Made by a program: the position numbers and the translations under genes. The notes under the pieces are model-generated. The model was not told the DNA's origin. It worked only from the letters and a program-made list of their open reading frames with translations, and ran no database searches. DNA of 19,354 bases from an uncultured Johnsonella sp. (lineage in GTDB: Bacteria; Bacillota; Clostridia; Lachnospirales; Lachnospiraceae), in NCBI GenBank assembly GCA_900766185.1, contig CAAFUL010000027.1, forward strand, positions 1-19,354, written 5' to 3'. Shown here one piece after another: positions 1 to 7,746 of this stretch; position 1 is the first letter of the stretch; each line of letters opens with the position of its first letter.

Positions 1-190
1 TAACCCTTTTGATAAAGCAAGGTACAAATTCCACAGACGAGGACTGTTCGAGTGAAGCTCGCCCGCTTTTGGCGAGCACACGAGTTCCGCAGTCTGTGTG
101 AATTTGTCGAAGCTTTGAGAAAGGGTTGCGGGTATGATTGAATTATACGGAGTTTTTTATAAGTATAATTGTTTATGTTGCCAACTCCCC
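1..190 (-). repeat. Structured intergenic repeat, copy A (candidate ncRNA or palindromic element)
   Basis: Read on the minus strand this is the same element as the one at 19121-19354. Shared pieces are the 5' GGGGAGTT (complement 183-190), the CAATCATACCCGC block (complement 128-140), GACTGCGGAACTCG (complement 81-94) and ACAGTCCTCGTCTGT (complement 33-47). Nested complementary segments are: 149-154 with 183-188; 2-9 with 120-127; 14-18 with 112-116; 24-31 with 100-107; 33-38 with 92-97; and an apical hairpin 57-63 with 71-77. Several of these stems have a different sequence from copy C but remain fully paired. It begins 9 bp after the stop codon of the minus-strand exonuclease gene and is co-oriented with it. 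The far end is cut by the window edge. No ORF lies inside. The function is unknown. Confidence 0.8.
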
Positions 191-199
191 GACAAACCA

Positions 200-1285
200 T
201 CACTTTAAGTTAAGTTTCCTATACAAAAAAGCGAGTATTCCCTTACAATATTCCTGCGAAAAGTCATTGTTGCTTAAGTTTTTTTCATTTAACTCAATAT
301 AGTTTTGCTTATCGGCAAATTCTTTCCTAAAAAGCCTACTTTCACTTTGGTGATATATAGGGATAAAGCAGGAATTAAGTTTGATATAGGCATTTTGCTT
401 TTTTGCCTTTACCTTGGAAGAGCTGTCTACAAAGTTTGCAAGGCTTTTATGTATAGCCATGTCTTCAAGCGGAAGGTAGTAGTAATTTTTATAGTCTTCA
501 AAAAAATGCTTACTTTCCCCTTTATATAATAAAACCTTTATATAAAGTACATCATTTGCGGTATACAAACTAAAATCCTGCATATTAAGCCTGATATCTC
601 TGGGCAGGGGGAAATGTAAGTTGCAGGCAAAGCTTAGATAAGAGTCCTCAAGTTCGTAGCTTTCATAATTAATATCAGCCTCAAAAAGCTTATAATAAGC
701 CAGAAGCGGAAGTATCGAAAGAAGTCCGAGTACATCTTCCTCGTTATGAAGCAGTAGAGTATAAAGAAGCTCTTTGTTTTTTTCTAAGGTATAAGTATTA
801 TAAATACTTATAAGTTCTCCACCGTTATATAAATCCTTTCTGTTAATACCGAAATACTCTTCAATAGACTTTTGTTTTATACTGGAAAGATTGAATACCT
901 TTTTAAGAGGGCAGGCTTTTCTGTAAATATCCATGCTTTTAAGTTCACTTAAAAAAGGCTCCATGCCATAGCTTAAAGCAGCCTTATTAATAAAAGGTAT
1001 GTCAAAACTGTCGCCGTTAAAGTGTATAAGCAAATTAAAGTCTTTAATAAAATCCTTAAATTCAGTTAAAAGCTTTTGCTCGTCTAAAAGACTGTCGGCA
1101 AACCATTGTATAAAATTATATTTGCTTTCGCTTATTTTATATAAAACCGCTATAATATATATATGTCCGTTTTTAGCAGATAAAGAAGTAGTTTCTATAT
1201 CAAAAAATACGGAATTTTCTAAATCCAAAAGCTTAAAATTTTTTATATAAGCAGGTGTATCGAAAGTTTTTTCTATTTTTTTCAT
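200..1285 (-). CDS. YprB-type DEDD-fold 3'-5' exonuclease (ribonuclease H-like, RNase_H_2 family)
   Basis: This is a predicted nuclease of the DnaQ-like superfamily, cytoplasmic, probably acting on DNA or RNA ends; the substrate of this subfamily is not clear to me. Numbered from the start chosen here (361 aa), the exonuclease motifs are FFDIETT (D29, E31), HFNGDSFD (about 88-95) and HNEEDV (H180, D184). The H-x3-D spacing fits the YprB type better than classic DnaQ. The C-terminal 150 residues have no motif I recognise. The open frame reaches back to an ATG at 1348, but that ATG has no ribosome binding site. The ATG at 1285 has AAGGAA (complement of 1294-1299) eight bases upstream, and a strong promoter predicts transcription starting near 1348, so the longer start would be leaderless. 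The gene is divergent from ruvA. Confidence 0.8.
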   Translation of the reverse strand: MKKIEKTFDTPAYIKNFKLLDLENSVFFDIETTSLSAKNGHIYIIAVLYKISESKYNFIQWFADSLLDEQKLLTEFKDFIKDFNLLIHFNGDSFDIPFINKAALSYGMEPFLSELKSMDIYRKACPLKKVFNLSSIKQKSIEEYFGINRKDLYNGGELISIYNTYTLEKNKELLYTLLLHNEEDVLGLLSILPLLAYYKLFEADINYESYELEDSYLSFACNLHFPLPRDIRLNMQDFSLYTANDVLYIKVLLYKGESKHFFEDYKNYYYLPLEDMAIHKSLANFVDSSSKVKAKKQNAYIKLNSCFIPIYHQSESRLFRKEFADKQNYIELNEKNLSNNDFSQEYCKGILAFLYRKLNLK

Positions 1286-1354
1286 AAATAAAATTCCTTG
1301 GCTTGTAATAAGAAATCCCTTTTTATCGGCTTTGATGGGGAGTTTCATATTTTG

Positions 1355-1383
1355 ATTATAGAAAAAATGTAAAGTGCGGTCAA
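1355..1383 (-). promoter_or_regulatory. Sigma-A-type promoter of the exonuclease gene
   Basis: On the minus strand TTGACC (complement of 1378-1383) is followed after exactly 17 bp by a perfect TATAAT (complement of 1355-1360). The predicted start point is near 1348. This gives a leader of about 60 nt before the ATG at 1285. Confidence 0.75.
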
Positions 1384-1470
1384 TTATTATATAGTAAAAA
1401 AAATGTTAAAAGATTATAATAGGGGATACGGTTAAGGAACTTGCTTCATATTTGTTAAGATAATAAAGCT

Positions 1471-1476
1471 TATAAT
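1471..1476 (+). promoter_or_regulatory. Possible -10 element upstream of ruvA
   Basis: A perfect TATAAT lies about 70 bp before the ruvA start. No convincing -35 is found 16-18 bp upstream, and a second TATAAT at 1415-1420 is equally possible. A promoter is expected here because ruvA is the first plus-strand gene after a divergent one, but its exact position is uncertain. Confidence 0.3.
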
Positions 1477-1546
1477 ACGGATTTTATAAATGTGATGAAG
1501 CCAAAGAATTGTAATCGATAAATATCAGGGATTTTAAGGTGAAACT

Positions 1547-2143
1547 ATGATTTCATATGTAAAAGGCATACTGTCGGAAAAGTTTACAGACAGTGTAGTG
1601 GTTGAGTGTGGAGGCTTCGGTGTAGAAATATATGTACCCGAGGTACTTGTAAAAAGTCTACCGGCTATTGGAGAAAGTGTATGTATATATACTTTTTTTA
1701 AGGTCAGTGAGGATGCACTGAGCCTGTACGGTTTTTTAAACAGACAGGATCTTGACATATTTAAAAAATTAATATCTGTAAGCGGTATAGGTGCTAAGAC
1801 AGCACTTGGTATTATGTCCGTTTTGGACAGTTTTACGCTTAGTCAGGCAATAGTAAGTGAAGATATCAAACTTATTTCAAAGGCTCCGGGAGTGGGTACC
1901 AAGACAGCAAAAAGGATGATACTGGAGCTTAAGGATAAAATAAGCACTCAGGATATAATACCAAGGGAATATGCCGGTGAATCAAAGATCATACATACAG
2001 CGGCTTATGACGAGGTTTTAGCCGCACTTGTGGTACTTGGTTATAAGGAGTTTGATGCAGGCAGGGCTATAAGTTTGGTTGAAGATTATGAGGATATGGA
2101 TGCTGAAAGCTTGCTTAAACAGGCATTAAAAAAGCTTACATAA
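1547..2143 (+). CDS. ruvA: Holliday junction branch migration protein RuvA
   Basis: RuvA is the DNA-binding subunit of the RuvAB complex. Its tetramers hold the four-way junction while RuvB hexamers pump DNA during recombinational repair. At 198 aa it has the usual family length (about 200). The N-terminal OB-fold region (1-65, starting MISYVKG) is followed by two helix-hairpin-helix motifs, VSGIGAKTA (about 78-86) and APGVGTKTA (113-121). The C-terminal RuvB-contacting domain (about 150-198) is joined by a short linker. An AAGGTG ribosome binding site sits 5 bp before the ATG. The stop is 11 bp before ruvB, so the two genes are almost certainly co-transcribed. No ruvC is seen in the window, which is normal for Firmicutes. 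Confidence 0.97.
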   Translation: MISYVKGILSEKFTDSVVVECGGFGVEIYVPEVLVKSLPAIGESVCIYTFFKVSEDALSLYGFLNRQDLDIFKKLISVSGIGAKTALGIMSVLDSFTLSQAIVSEDIKLISKAPGVGTKTAKRMILELKDKISTQDIIPREYAGESKIIHTAAYDEVLAALVVLGYKEFDAGRAISLVEDYEDMDAESLLKQALKKLT

Positions 2144-2154
2144 AGGAATAGGAA

Positions 2155-3153
2155 ATGGAAAAAAGAATTATAAGTACGGGACTTCTTGAAGAAGACAGCC
2201 GTATAGAAAGCAGTTTAAGACCTATAAGCTTAGATGAATATATAGGTCAGGATAAGATAAAAGATAATATTAAAGTGTATATAGAAGCAGCAAAACAAAG
2301 AAAAGAAAGTCTTGATCATGTGCTTTTTTACGGTCCTCCGGGGCTTGGAAAGACTACATTAAGTACTATTATAGCACATGAGATGGGAGTTAACATAAAG
2401 GTAAGTTCGGGACCGGCTATAGAAAAGCCGGGGGAAATGGCAGCCATACTTAATAATCTTTCGGAAAATGATGTGCTTTTTATAGATGAAATACACAGAC
2501 TTAACAGACAGGTGGAAGAGGTCTTATACCCTGCTATGGAAGACTTTGCCATAGATATAATACTGGGTAAAGAGTCCTCGGCAAGAAGTATAAGGCTGGA
2601 ACTTCCAAGGTTTACACTGGTTGGAGCAACTACAAGAGCCGGTCTTTTAACCGCTCCGCTTAGAGACAGGTTCGGGGTGGTTCAAAAGATGGAGTTTTAT
2701 ACGGTAGAGGATTTGAGTACTATTATAAAGCGTTCAGCAAAGGTTTTGGATGTTGAGATAGATGAGTACGGGGCGGTTGAAATAGCTAAAAGGAGCAGGG
2801 GAACACCGAGACTTGCAAACAGACTCTTAAAAAGGCTTAGAGATTTTGCTCAGGTAAGGTATGAGGGCAAGATAGATATGAAGGTTGCAAGGGAAGTTTT
2901 AGATATACTTGATGTGGATAAGATGGGACTTGATCAAAATGACAGGGATATACTGCTTACTATAATAGATAAATTTGCCGGAGGTCCTGTAGGACTTGAT
3001 ACCTTGGCAGCGGCTTTAGGCGAAGACAGCGGCACTTTAGAAGAAGTTTATGAGCCTTATCTTTTGATGAACGGTTTGATCGACAGAACCAAAAAGGGCA
3101 GAATGGCTACAGATCTGGCTTACAAACATCTTGACAGGTATAGAGAAAAATAA
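2155..3153 (+). CDS. ruvB: Holliday junction branch migration ATPase RuvB
   Basis: RuvB is the AAA+ motor that drives branch migration with RuvA. In this 332-aa protein the Walker A motif GPPGLGKTT is at 60-68, Walker B LFIDEIHR at about 108-115, sensor 1 GATTRAG at 157-163 and the arginine-finger segment APLRDRFG around R170. The C-terminal winged-helix domain follows from about 255 (DVDKMGLDQNDR onward). Length is typical. The ribosome binding site overlaps the short gap after ruvA (AAGGAATAGGAA then ATG). The next gene starts 19 bp downstream, so the same message probably continues into the U32 protein. Confidence 0.98.
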   Translation: MEKRIISTGLLEEDSRIESSLRPISLDEYIGQDKIKDNIKVYIEAAKQRKESLDHVLFYGPPGLGKTTLSTIIAHEMGVNIKVSSGPAIEKPGEMAAILNNLSENDVLFIDEIHRLNRQVEEVLYPAMEDFAIDIILGKESSARSIRLELPRFTLVGATTRAGLLTAPLRDRFGVVQKMEFYTVEDLSTIIKRSAKVLDVEIDEYGAVEIAKRSRGTPRLANRLLKRLRDFAQVRYEGKIDMKVAREVLDILDVDKMGLDQNDRDILLTIIDKFAGGPVGLDTLAAALGEDSGTLEEVYEPYLLMNGLIDRTKKGRMATDLAYKHLDRYREK

Positions 3154-3172
3154 GTTTGGAGAGATATAGTTT

Positions 3173-5407
3173 ATGAAAAAAACAGAAGTACTTGCACCGG
3201 CAGGCTCTTATGAAAGCCTTGTGGCAGCAGTCAATGCCGGAGCGGATGCCGTATATATGGGAGGCAGTAAGTTCGGTGCAAGAGCCTATGCGGACAATCC
3301 GGATGAGGATATGTTCTTAAAAGGCTTAAGTTATGCACACCACCACGGCGTGAAAGTATATATGACTGTAAATACTTTACTTAAAGAAGAGGAGATAGAA
3401 GGGCTTGTTGAATATGTAAGACCCTACTATGAGTCCGGGCTTGATGCGGTGATAGTTCAGGACTTGGGAGTATTCAGTCTGGTACGAAAACATTTCCCCG
3501 ATATGGAAATTCATATCAGTACACAGATGAGTCTTATGGGTGAGCAGGAAGTTTTACAGTTTTATAAACTCGGAGCAAGCAGGGTAGTGCCTGCAAGAGA
3601 ACTTTCTCTTGAAGAAATAAGAAAGATCAACGAGATCTGTGATATTGATATAGAATGTTTTGTGCATGGAGCATTGTGTTATGCATATTCGGGACAATGT
3701 CTTATGAGTTCCATGATAGGTGGAAGAAGTGCCAACAGAGGAAGGTGTGCCCAAACCTGCAGGCTTGATTTTAACTTACATAAGTCAAAAAGCGAGGGTG
3801 AAACTTTAAGTGCGGATGAGAAAATAAATGCCAAAAATTCCAAGAAACTGCTAAGCTGTAAGGATTTATGCAGCTTGGATGTGCTGCCGGATATGATAGA
3901 GGCAGGAGTTGATTCTCTAAAAATAGAAGGACGCATGAAGTCTGCAAGATATACTGCCGGAGTTGTAAGTATATGGAGAAAGTATGTGGATCTATATCTA
4001 AGTAAAGGCAGGAGTGCCTATGAAGTAAAGGATGCTGACAGGAAAAGACTGTTGGAGCTTTTTGACAGAGGAGGGCAGACCGAAGGTTATGCCTATGAGC
4101 ACAACGGTAAGGATATGATAGTACTTAATGAAGTTCTCAAGAAGAACAAGGCGGATGAAGCCTTTTTTGCCTTTTTAGATAAAACTTATGTAGAAAATAT
4201 TAAAAAGATAGATATAGATGTAAAGGCTGTTATTAAAAAGAATAAAGCCATGCAGCTTAGTTTGTATACAAATATTTTGGGTAAGGATTTTACAGTAAGT
4301 GTAGATACTTTAGAAGCGGATGAGGCTAAAAGCAGGTCGGCTACAAAAGATGATATAGCAAAGCAGCTTGTAAAGATGGGAAATACACTTTATGAAGTTA
4401 AAAAACTTGATATAGAGCTGGACGAGGGGCTTTTTGTTGCCAATAAGCTTCTTAATGATCTGAGGAGAAATGCAGTAGAGGCTTTGGAAGCAAAGATACT
4501 TGGAAAAAGAGTTTATAAAGAACCTAAAAATGAAGAAAATGAGTTAAACATTAATAACTTTGAAGAAAAGGCCTTTATTCATGTGGTCTGTGAAGAAAAA
4601 AGACAACTTGATACCATGCTTAGTATATTGGAAAAATACGATGACACTAATATAAAAGAGATCAGCTTTGAGGCGGATACGGTATCCCCTGAGCTTTGGA
4701 GCTTTTATAGCAAGGAATTTAAAAAGCTTGGTTTAAGGGTCAATCTCTACACACCGCATATATTTAGATTGCACGCTAAAGTATTTTTCAAAAAAACCTC
4801 GAAACTACTAAAAGAGGCAAAATTTGACGGATATATTATAAGAAGCCTTGAGGCTGCTTTTTTCCTGAATATGGTTTTGGGAAGTAAAGAAGATGTGAGT
4901 TATATATTTGACTATAATTTATATGCATTTAACTCGGTATCAAAAAGGATGTTAAGAGAGCTTGGCGCAGACAGGCTTACACTGCCGCTTGAACTTAATA
5001 TCAACGAGTTAAAGAGGATAGACCCTGAAGGCATGGAGACCTTGGTATATGGTAGAATTCCGCTTATGATTTCAGCACAGTGCCTTAAAAAAACAAGTAC
5101 AGGTTGTGATAAAAAGTCTGAAACACTTATACTAAAAGACAGGTATAATGCAGATATGCCTGTAAAGAACAAATGCACATTTTGTTATAATACCATATAT
5201 AATGCGAAGACATTTTCCACATTAAGTTTGTCAAGGCAGGTAATGGCGCTAAGACCCTCGGTGTATAGAATCTGGTTCAGTACCGAAGACGGGACGGGTG
5301 TCGAGAGAGTTATAAAGGACTATGTAAGGGCTTATACTTATAAAGAAAATGTTTCCGAGACCGTTGCGGCTCATACCAAGGGGCATTTAAAAAGAGGTGT
5401 GGAGTAA
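3173..5407 (+). CDS. U32-family peptidase-like protein (RlhA/TrhP-type RNA hydroxylase relative) with C-terminal DUF3656-like region
   Basis: The family was named peptidase U32, but bacterial members RlhA and TrhP hydroxylate 23S rRNA or tRNA bases, so an RNA-modifying role is the better inference. The 744-aa protein opens with LAPAG (7-11), the TIM-barrel-like start. It carries the U32 signature ECFVHGALC (161-169) followed by C176, C192 and C196 in GRCAQTCR, the expected Fe-S cysteines. The long form, with a C-terminal half, resembles RlhA in size. Near the C terminus four more cysteines (about C637, C645, C668, C671 in KCTFCYN) form a pattern typical of these long U32 proteins. GGAG lies about 10 bp before the ATG. 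Which RNA it acts on cannot be told from sequence. Confidence 0.88.
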   Translation: MKKTEVLAPAGSYESLVAAVNAGADAVYMGGSKFGARAYADNPDEDMFLKGLSYAHHHGVKVYMTVNTLLKEEEIEGLVEYVRPYYESGLDAVIVQDLGVFSLVRKHFPDMEIHISTQMSLMGEQEVLQFYKLGASRVVPARELSLEEIRKINEICDIDIECFVHGALCYAYSGQCLMSSMIGGRSANRGRCAQTCRLDFNLHKSKSEGETLSADEKINAKNSKKLLSCKDLCSLDVLPDMIEAGVDSLKIEGRMKSARYTAGVVSIWRKYVDLYLSKGRSAYEVKDADRKRLLELFDRGGQTEGYAYEHNGKDMIVLNEVLKKNKADEAFFAFLDKTYVENIKKIDIDVKAVIKKNKAMQLSLYTNILGKDFTVSVDTLEADEAKSRSATKDDIAKQLVKMGNTLYEVKKLDIELDEGLFVANKLLNDLRRNAVEALEAKILGKRVYKEPKNEENELNINNFEEKAFIHVVCEEKRQLDTMLSILEKYDDTNIKEISFEADTVSPELWSFYSKEFKKLGLRVNLYTPHIFRLHAKVFFKKTSKLLKEAKFDGYIIRSLEAAFFLNMVLGSKEDVSYIFDYNLYAFNSVSKRMLRELGADRLTLPLELNINELKRIDPEGMETLVYGRIPLMISAQCLKKTSTGCDKKSETLILKDRYNADMPVKNKCTFCYNTIYNAKTFSTLSLSRQVMALRPSVYRIWFSTEDGTGVERVIKDYVRAYTYKENVSETVAAHTKGHLKRGVE

Positions 5408-5409
5408 AA

Positions 5410-5466
5410 ATGCAGTTGTGGATTTTGTATAAAATAATCAGCAAAATTTATTTAAGAATTTCGTAA
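5410..5466 (+). CDS. Possible 18-aa peptide downstream of the U32 gene
   Basis: A short frame starting MQLWILYK and ending in TAA lies just after the U32 stop codon. GTGGAG sits about 6 bp before the ATG, a reasonable ribosome binding site. The peptide is hydrophobic and basic. There is no recognisable family, and chance is a real possibility. The rest of the 220-bp gap to the Nudix gene shows no terminator with a T-run and no clear promoter, although TATAAT-like hexamers occur at 5532-5537 and 5579-5584. Confidence 0.2.
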   Translation: MQLWILYKIISKIYLRIS

Positions 5467-5628
5467 GAATAAGGTTGGCGCAAAGGCATACAGGGCTATT
5501 TGGAGCACTACTATAAGCAAAGGAGTTGCTGTATAATTATTTAAGAAAGGCTATACAAGGCATTGCCATATGGATATTTATAATATATACTTGTACTTAG
5601 ACGCACACATAAAGCAGGAGGGGGAAGC

Positions 5629-6063
5629 ATGATAGAGGCTACGAGCTGTGGTGGTGTGGTGATATTTAGAAATAAAGTACTGGTGTTATATAAAAATTAT
5701 AAAAATAGATATGAGGGCTGGGTACTTCCCAAGGGAACAGTAGAATCAGGAGAATCATATGAGCAAACTGCACTTAGGGAAGTTAAAGAAGAGAGCGGAG
5801 TAAGTGCAAGGATTGTGGAATATCTGGGAAAAAGCCAATATAGTTTCAGCGCCTATACCGAGATCGTAGAAAAGGAAGTGCATTGGTATCTTATGTTATC
5901 TGACAGTTATTACAGCAAACCACAGCAAGAAGAGTTTTTTTTAGATTCCGGGTATTATAAATTTTATGAAGCATATCATTTGCTTAAATTTGCAAATGAA
6001 AAAATAATGCTGCAAAAGGCATTTAATAAATATAATGAACTTAGAAAACTAAAAGCAATATAA
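5629..6063 (+). CDS. Nudix hydrolase, possibly Ap4A-hydrolase-like
   Basis: Nudix enzymes hydrolyse nucleoside diphosphates linked to another moiety, using metal bound by the Nudix box. The box G-x5-E-x7-RE-V-x-EE-x-G-V is complete here: G36, E42, R50, E51, E54, E55, G57. The preceding WVLPKG and the short length (144 aa) recall diadenosine tetraphosphate hydrolases, but the substrate is an inference. The ribosome binding site GGAGGGGG is strong, ending a few bases before the ATG. The next gene (DUF1292) starts 25 bp downstream, with the Mbeg1-like hydrolase after it, which suggests one transcript. Confidence 0.9.
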   Translation: MIEATSCGGVVIFRNKVLVLYKNYKNRYEGWVLPKGTVESGESYEQTALREVKEESGVSARIVEYLGKSQYSFSAYTEIVEKEVHWYLMLSDSYYSKPQQEEFFLDSGYYKFYEAYHLLKFANEKIMLQKAFNKYNELRKLKAI

Positions 6064-6088
6064 AATAAAATTAAGGAAGGGATGTAAT

Positions 6089-6424
6089 ATGTCAAAGGAA
6101 GATTTTCTAAAAGAAGAGGAGAGTATGATAGAGGAAGAGTTTTTAGAAGACGGAGAAGAGCTTAGGGTAAGTATAACTTTGGATGATGACAGAGTTATGG
6201 AATGTGTTGTACTTTGCATACTTGAGGTTGAGGATAAGGAATATATTGCAGTAATGCCTGAGGATGAAGATGCGGAAGAAGTGTATCTTTACAGGTATAG
6301 TGAGGATGAGGAAGGGCAGCCTGAACTTAGCAATATCGAGACTGATGAAGAGTATGAGTTGGCAGCCGAAGCCTTTGATGAATGGCTTGATGAAGAAGAG
6401 TATGACGCACTTGCAGATGAGTAA
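6089..6424 (+). CDS. DUF1292 family acidic protein
   Basis: This 111-aa protein is strongly acidic throughout and carries the core pattern of DUF1292: a beta-rich region (VSITLDDDR...CVVLCILEV) followed by EYIAVMPEDE and EVYLYRYSED. The family is widespread in Clostridia and Bacilli as a small cytoplasmic protein with no established function. AAGGAAGGG precedes the ATG by about 6 bp. It lies between the Nudix gene and the Mbeg1-like gene on the same strand. No metal-binding or enzymatic motif is visible. Confidence 0.85.
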   Translation: MSKEDFLKEEESMIEEEFLEDGEELRVSITLDDDRVMECVVLCILEVEDKEYIAVMPEDEDAEEVYLYRYSEDEEGQPELSNIETDEEYELAAEAFDEWLDEEEYDALADE

Positions 6425-6470
6425 GTATTTCTTTAATGGCAAAGCATCTAAGTAAAAGGGAGCAAAGTCT

Positions 6471-7733
6471 ATGCCTAATATTAATAATTATGTAGAAAAG
6501 TATAAAAATATTTCATTTAGGAGAAGAGGTCTTACTCCCTTGGATATTATGGCAATAAATGAACTAAGCTATGTAGCCTTGGGCGAAGTTGTAAGTGAAG
6601 AGTTTGATTTTACTAAGTCATGCAGTATCAAGGATATTTTATATTATTATATTGAGCATGAGAGTGAACTTAAGACCAATAATATACTGTTTCCTACAAA
6701 AAGAGTAAAATTATTAAAGCTGATGGCAAGTTCAAGAAGATATGCAGATGTGCAGTTATGCGGCTGCAAGGAGGACATAGATTATCTTAAAGAAAGGCAG
6801 TTTTGTGCTACTGTAATTAAAGTGCCGGGTATAAAGACCTTTATAAGTTTCAGAGGTACGGATGACAATGTGGTATCTTGGAAGGAGGATTTCAAGATGT
6901 CATATATGAGTAAAATACCGGCACAAAAGCTTGCCTGTAAATACCTTGAAGAAGCACTCGATAATTTAAGCGGTTCTTTTATACTTACAGGACATTCAAA
7001 AGGTGGAAATCTTGCTATATACTCGGCATCAAATATAAATGAAGCCTCAAGAGAGCGCATAGAGAGTATATACACCTATGATGCGCCGGGTGTGCATACA
7101 AGTGTGCTGGAAAGTGAGGGCTATAAGGCTATCAGTTCAAAGGTAACAGCCTATGTTCCTGAGGATACCGTAGTCGGTGCTTTACTTGAAAAGGATGTAG
7201 AAACGGTAGTTGTTAAGAGTAAGTTATTTGGGTTAATGCAGCATGTAACCTATAACTGGCAAATAAAGGGACATGATTTTTGTATATTAAAAAACCGCAC
7301 AACCGGAAGTATGCTTTTTGAGAGGGCATTAAAACAGTGGATGTGCAATTATTCTGAAGAAGAGCTTAAGATCATCTGTGATGTAGCTTTTGATTTATTT
7401 GCAGATATTAATATTATATCATTTATAGACTTTAAAGATGAGTTTTATAAAAAGGTAAGCGACTTAATAAAGGCTGCAACAGCTATAGATGAAAAGAACA
7501 GCAAACTTGTAGTTGAAGCTTTATCAGACCTTATAAAAATATATATCTCCCTTGCCGGTGAGAATTTTAAGGGAAAGATTCCAAACTTTAGTCCGGATAA
7601 AGATCCTATAAAGTTTATAACAGAGAAAATACCTGAAACAATTGGAAGTCTTGAGTGGGTAGATTTTATAAAATCAAAACTTTCATTTGCTTCCAATACA
7701 CAAACGGATGAAAAAAAGGGACCGGTGCAGTAG
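6471..7733 (+). CDS. Mbeg1-like (DUF2974) alpha/beta-hydrolase-fold protein
   Basis: A putative lipase- or esterase-like hydrolase of 420 aa. The nucleophile elbow GHSKGG places the catalytic serine at 176, and TFISFRGTDD (about 123-132) is the strand and oxyanion region typical of lipase-3-like folds. ALGEVV and similar N-terminal segments match the Mbeg1-like family found across Lachnospiraceae. No signal peptide or membrane segment is seen, so it is probably cytoplasmic. The substrate is unknown. The C-terminal 130 residues are helical and not diagnostic. GGGAG lies about 9 bp upstream of the ATG. The last bases of the gene form one arm of the convergent gene's terminator. Confidence 0.82.
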   Translation: MPNINNYVEKYKNISFRRRGLTPLDIMAINELSYVALGEVVSEEFDFTKSCSIKDILYYYIEHESELKTNNILFPTKRVKLLKLMASSRRYADVQLCGCKEDIDYLKERQFCATVIKVPGIKTFISFRGTDDNVVSWKEDFKMSYMSKIPAQKLACKYLEEALDNLSGSFILTGHSKGGNLAIYSASNINEASRERIESIYTYDAPGVHTSVLESEGYKAISSKVTAYVPEDTVVGALLEKDVETVVVKSKLFGLMQHVTYNWQIKGHDFCILKNRTTGSMLFERALKQWMCNYSEEELKIICDVAFDLFADINIISFIDFKDEFYKKVSDLIKAATAIDEKNSKLVVEALSDLIKIYISLAGENFKGKIPNFSPDKDPIKFITEKIPETIGSLEWVDFIKSKLSFASNTQTDEKKGPVQ

Positions 7734-7746
7734 GCGCTAGTCCCTT
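7711..7746 (-). terminator. Intrinsic terminator of the GNAT gene, embedded in the end of the convergent gene
   Basis: AAGGGAC (7716-7722) pairs with GTCCCTT (7740-7746). Inside, GGTGC and GCGCT add further pairs, two of them G-U, around an AGTAG loop. On the minus strand the stem is followed by a seven-T run (complement of 7711-7717), the classic intrinsic terminator. On the plus strand it is followed only by TTACTTTATAA, so termination in that direction would be weaker. The two stop codons are 3 bp apart and both fall within the structure. Confidence 0.8.

Noticed and set aside
1..190. Copies A and C as the ends of one composite transposon spanning the window
   Set aside because: They are inverted relative to each other and near both edges, but the 19 kb between is core housekeeping DNA with no transposase, and copy B lies inside. 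The position at both edges is more likely chance or window choice.
6143..6442. 99-codon open frame opposite the DUF1292 gene
   Set aside because: It is the antisense shadow of an acidic, GAA/GAT-rich gene, rich in F, I and L as expected from that.
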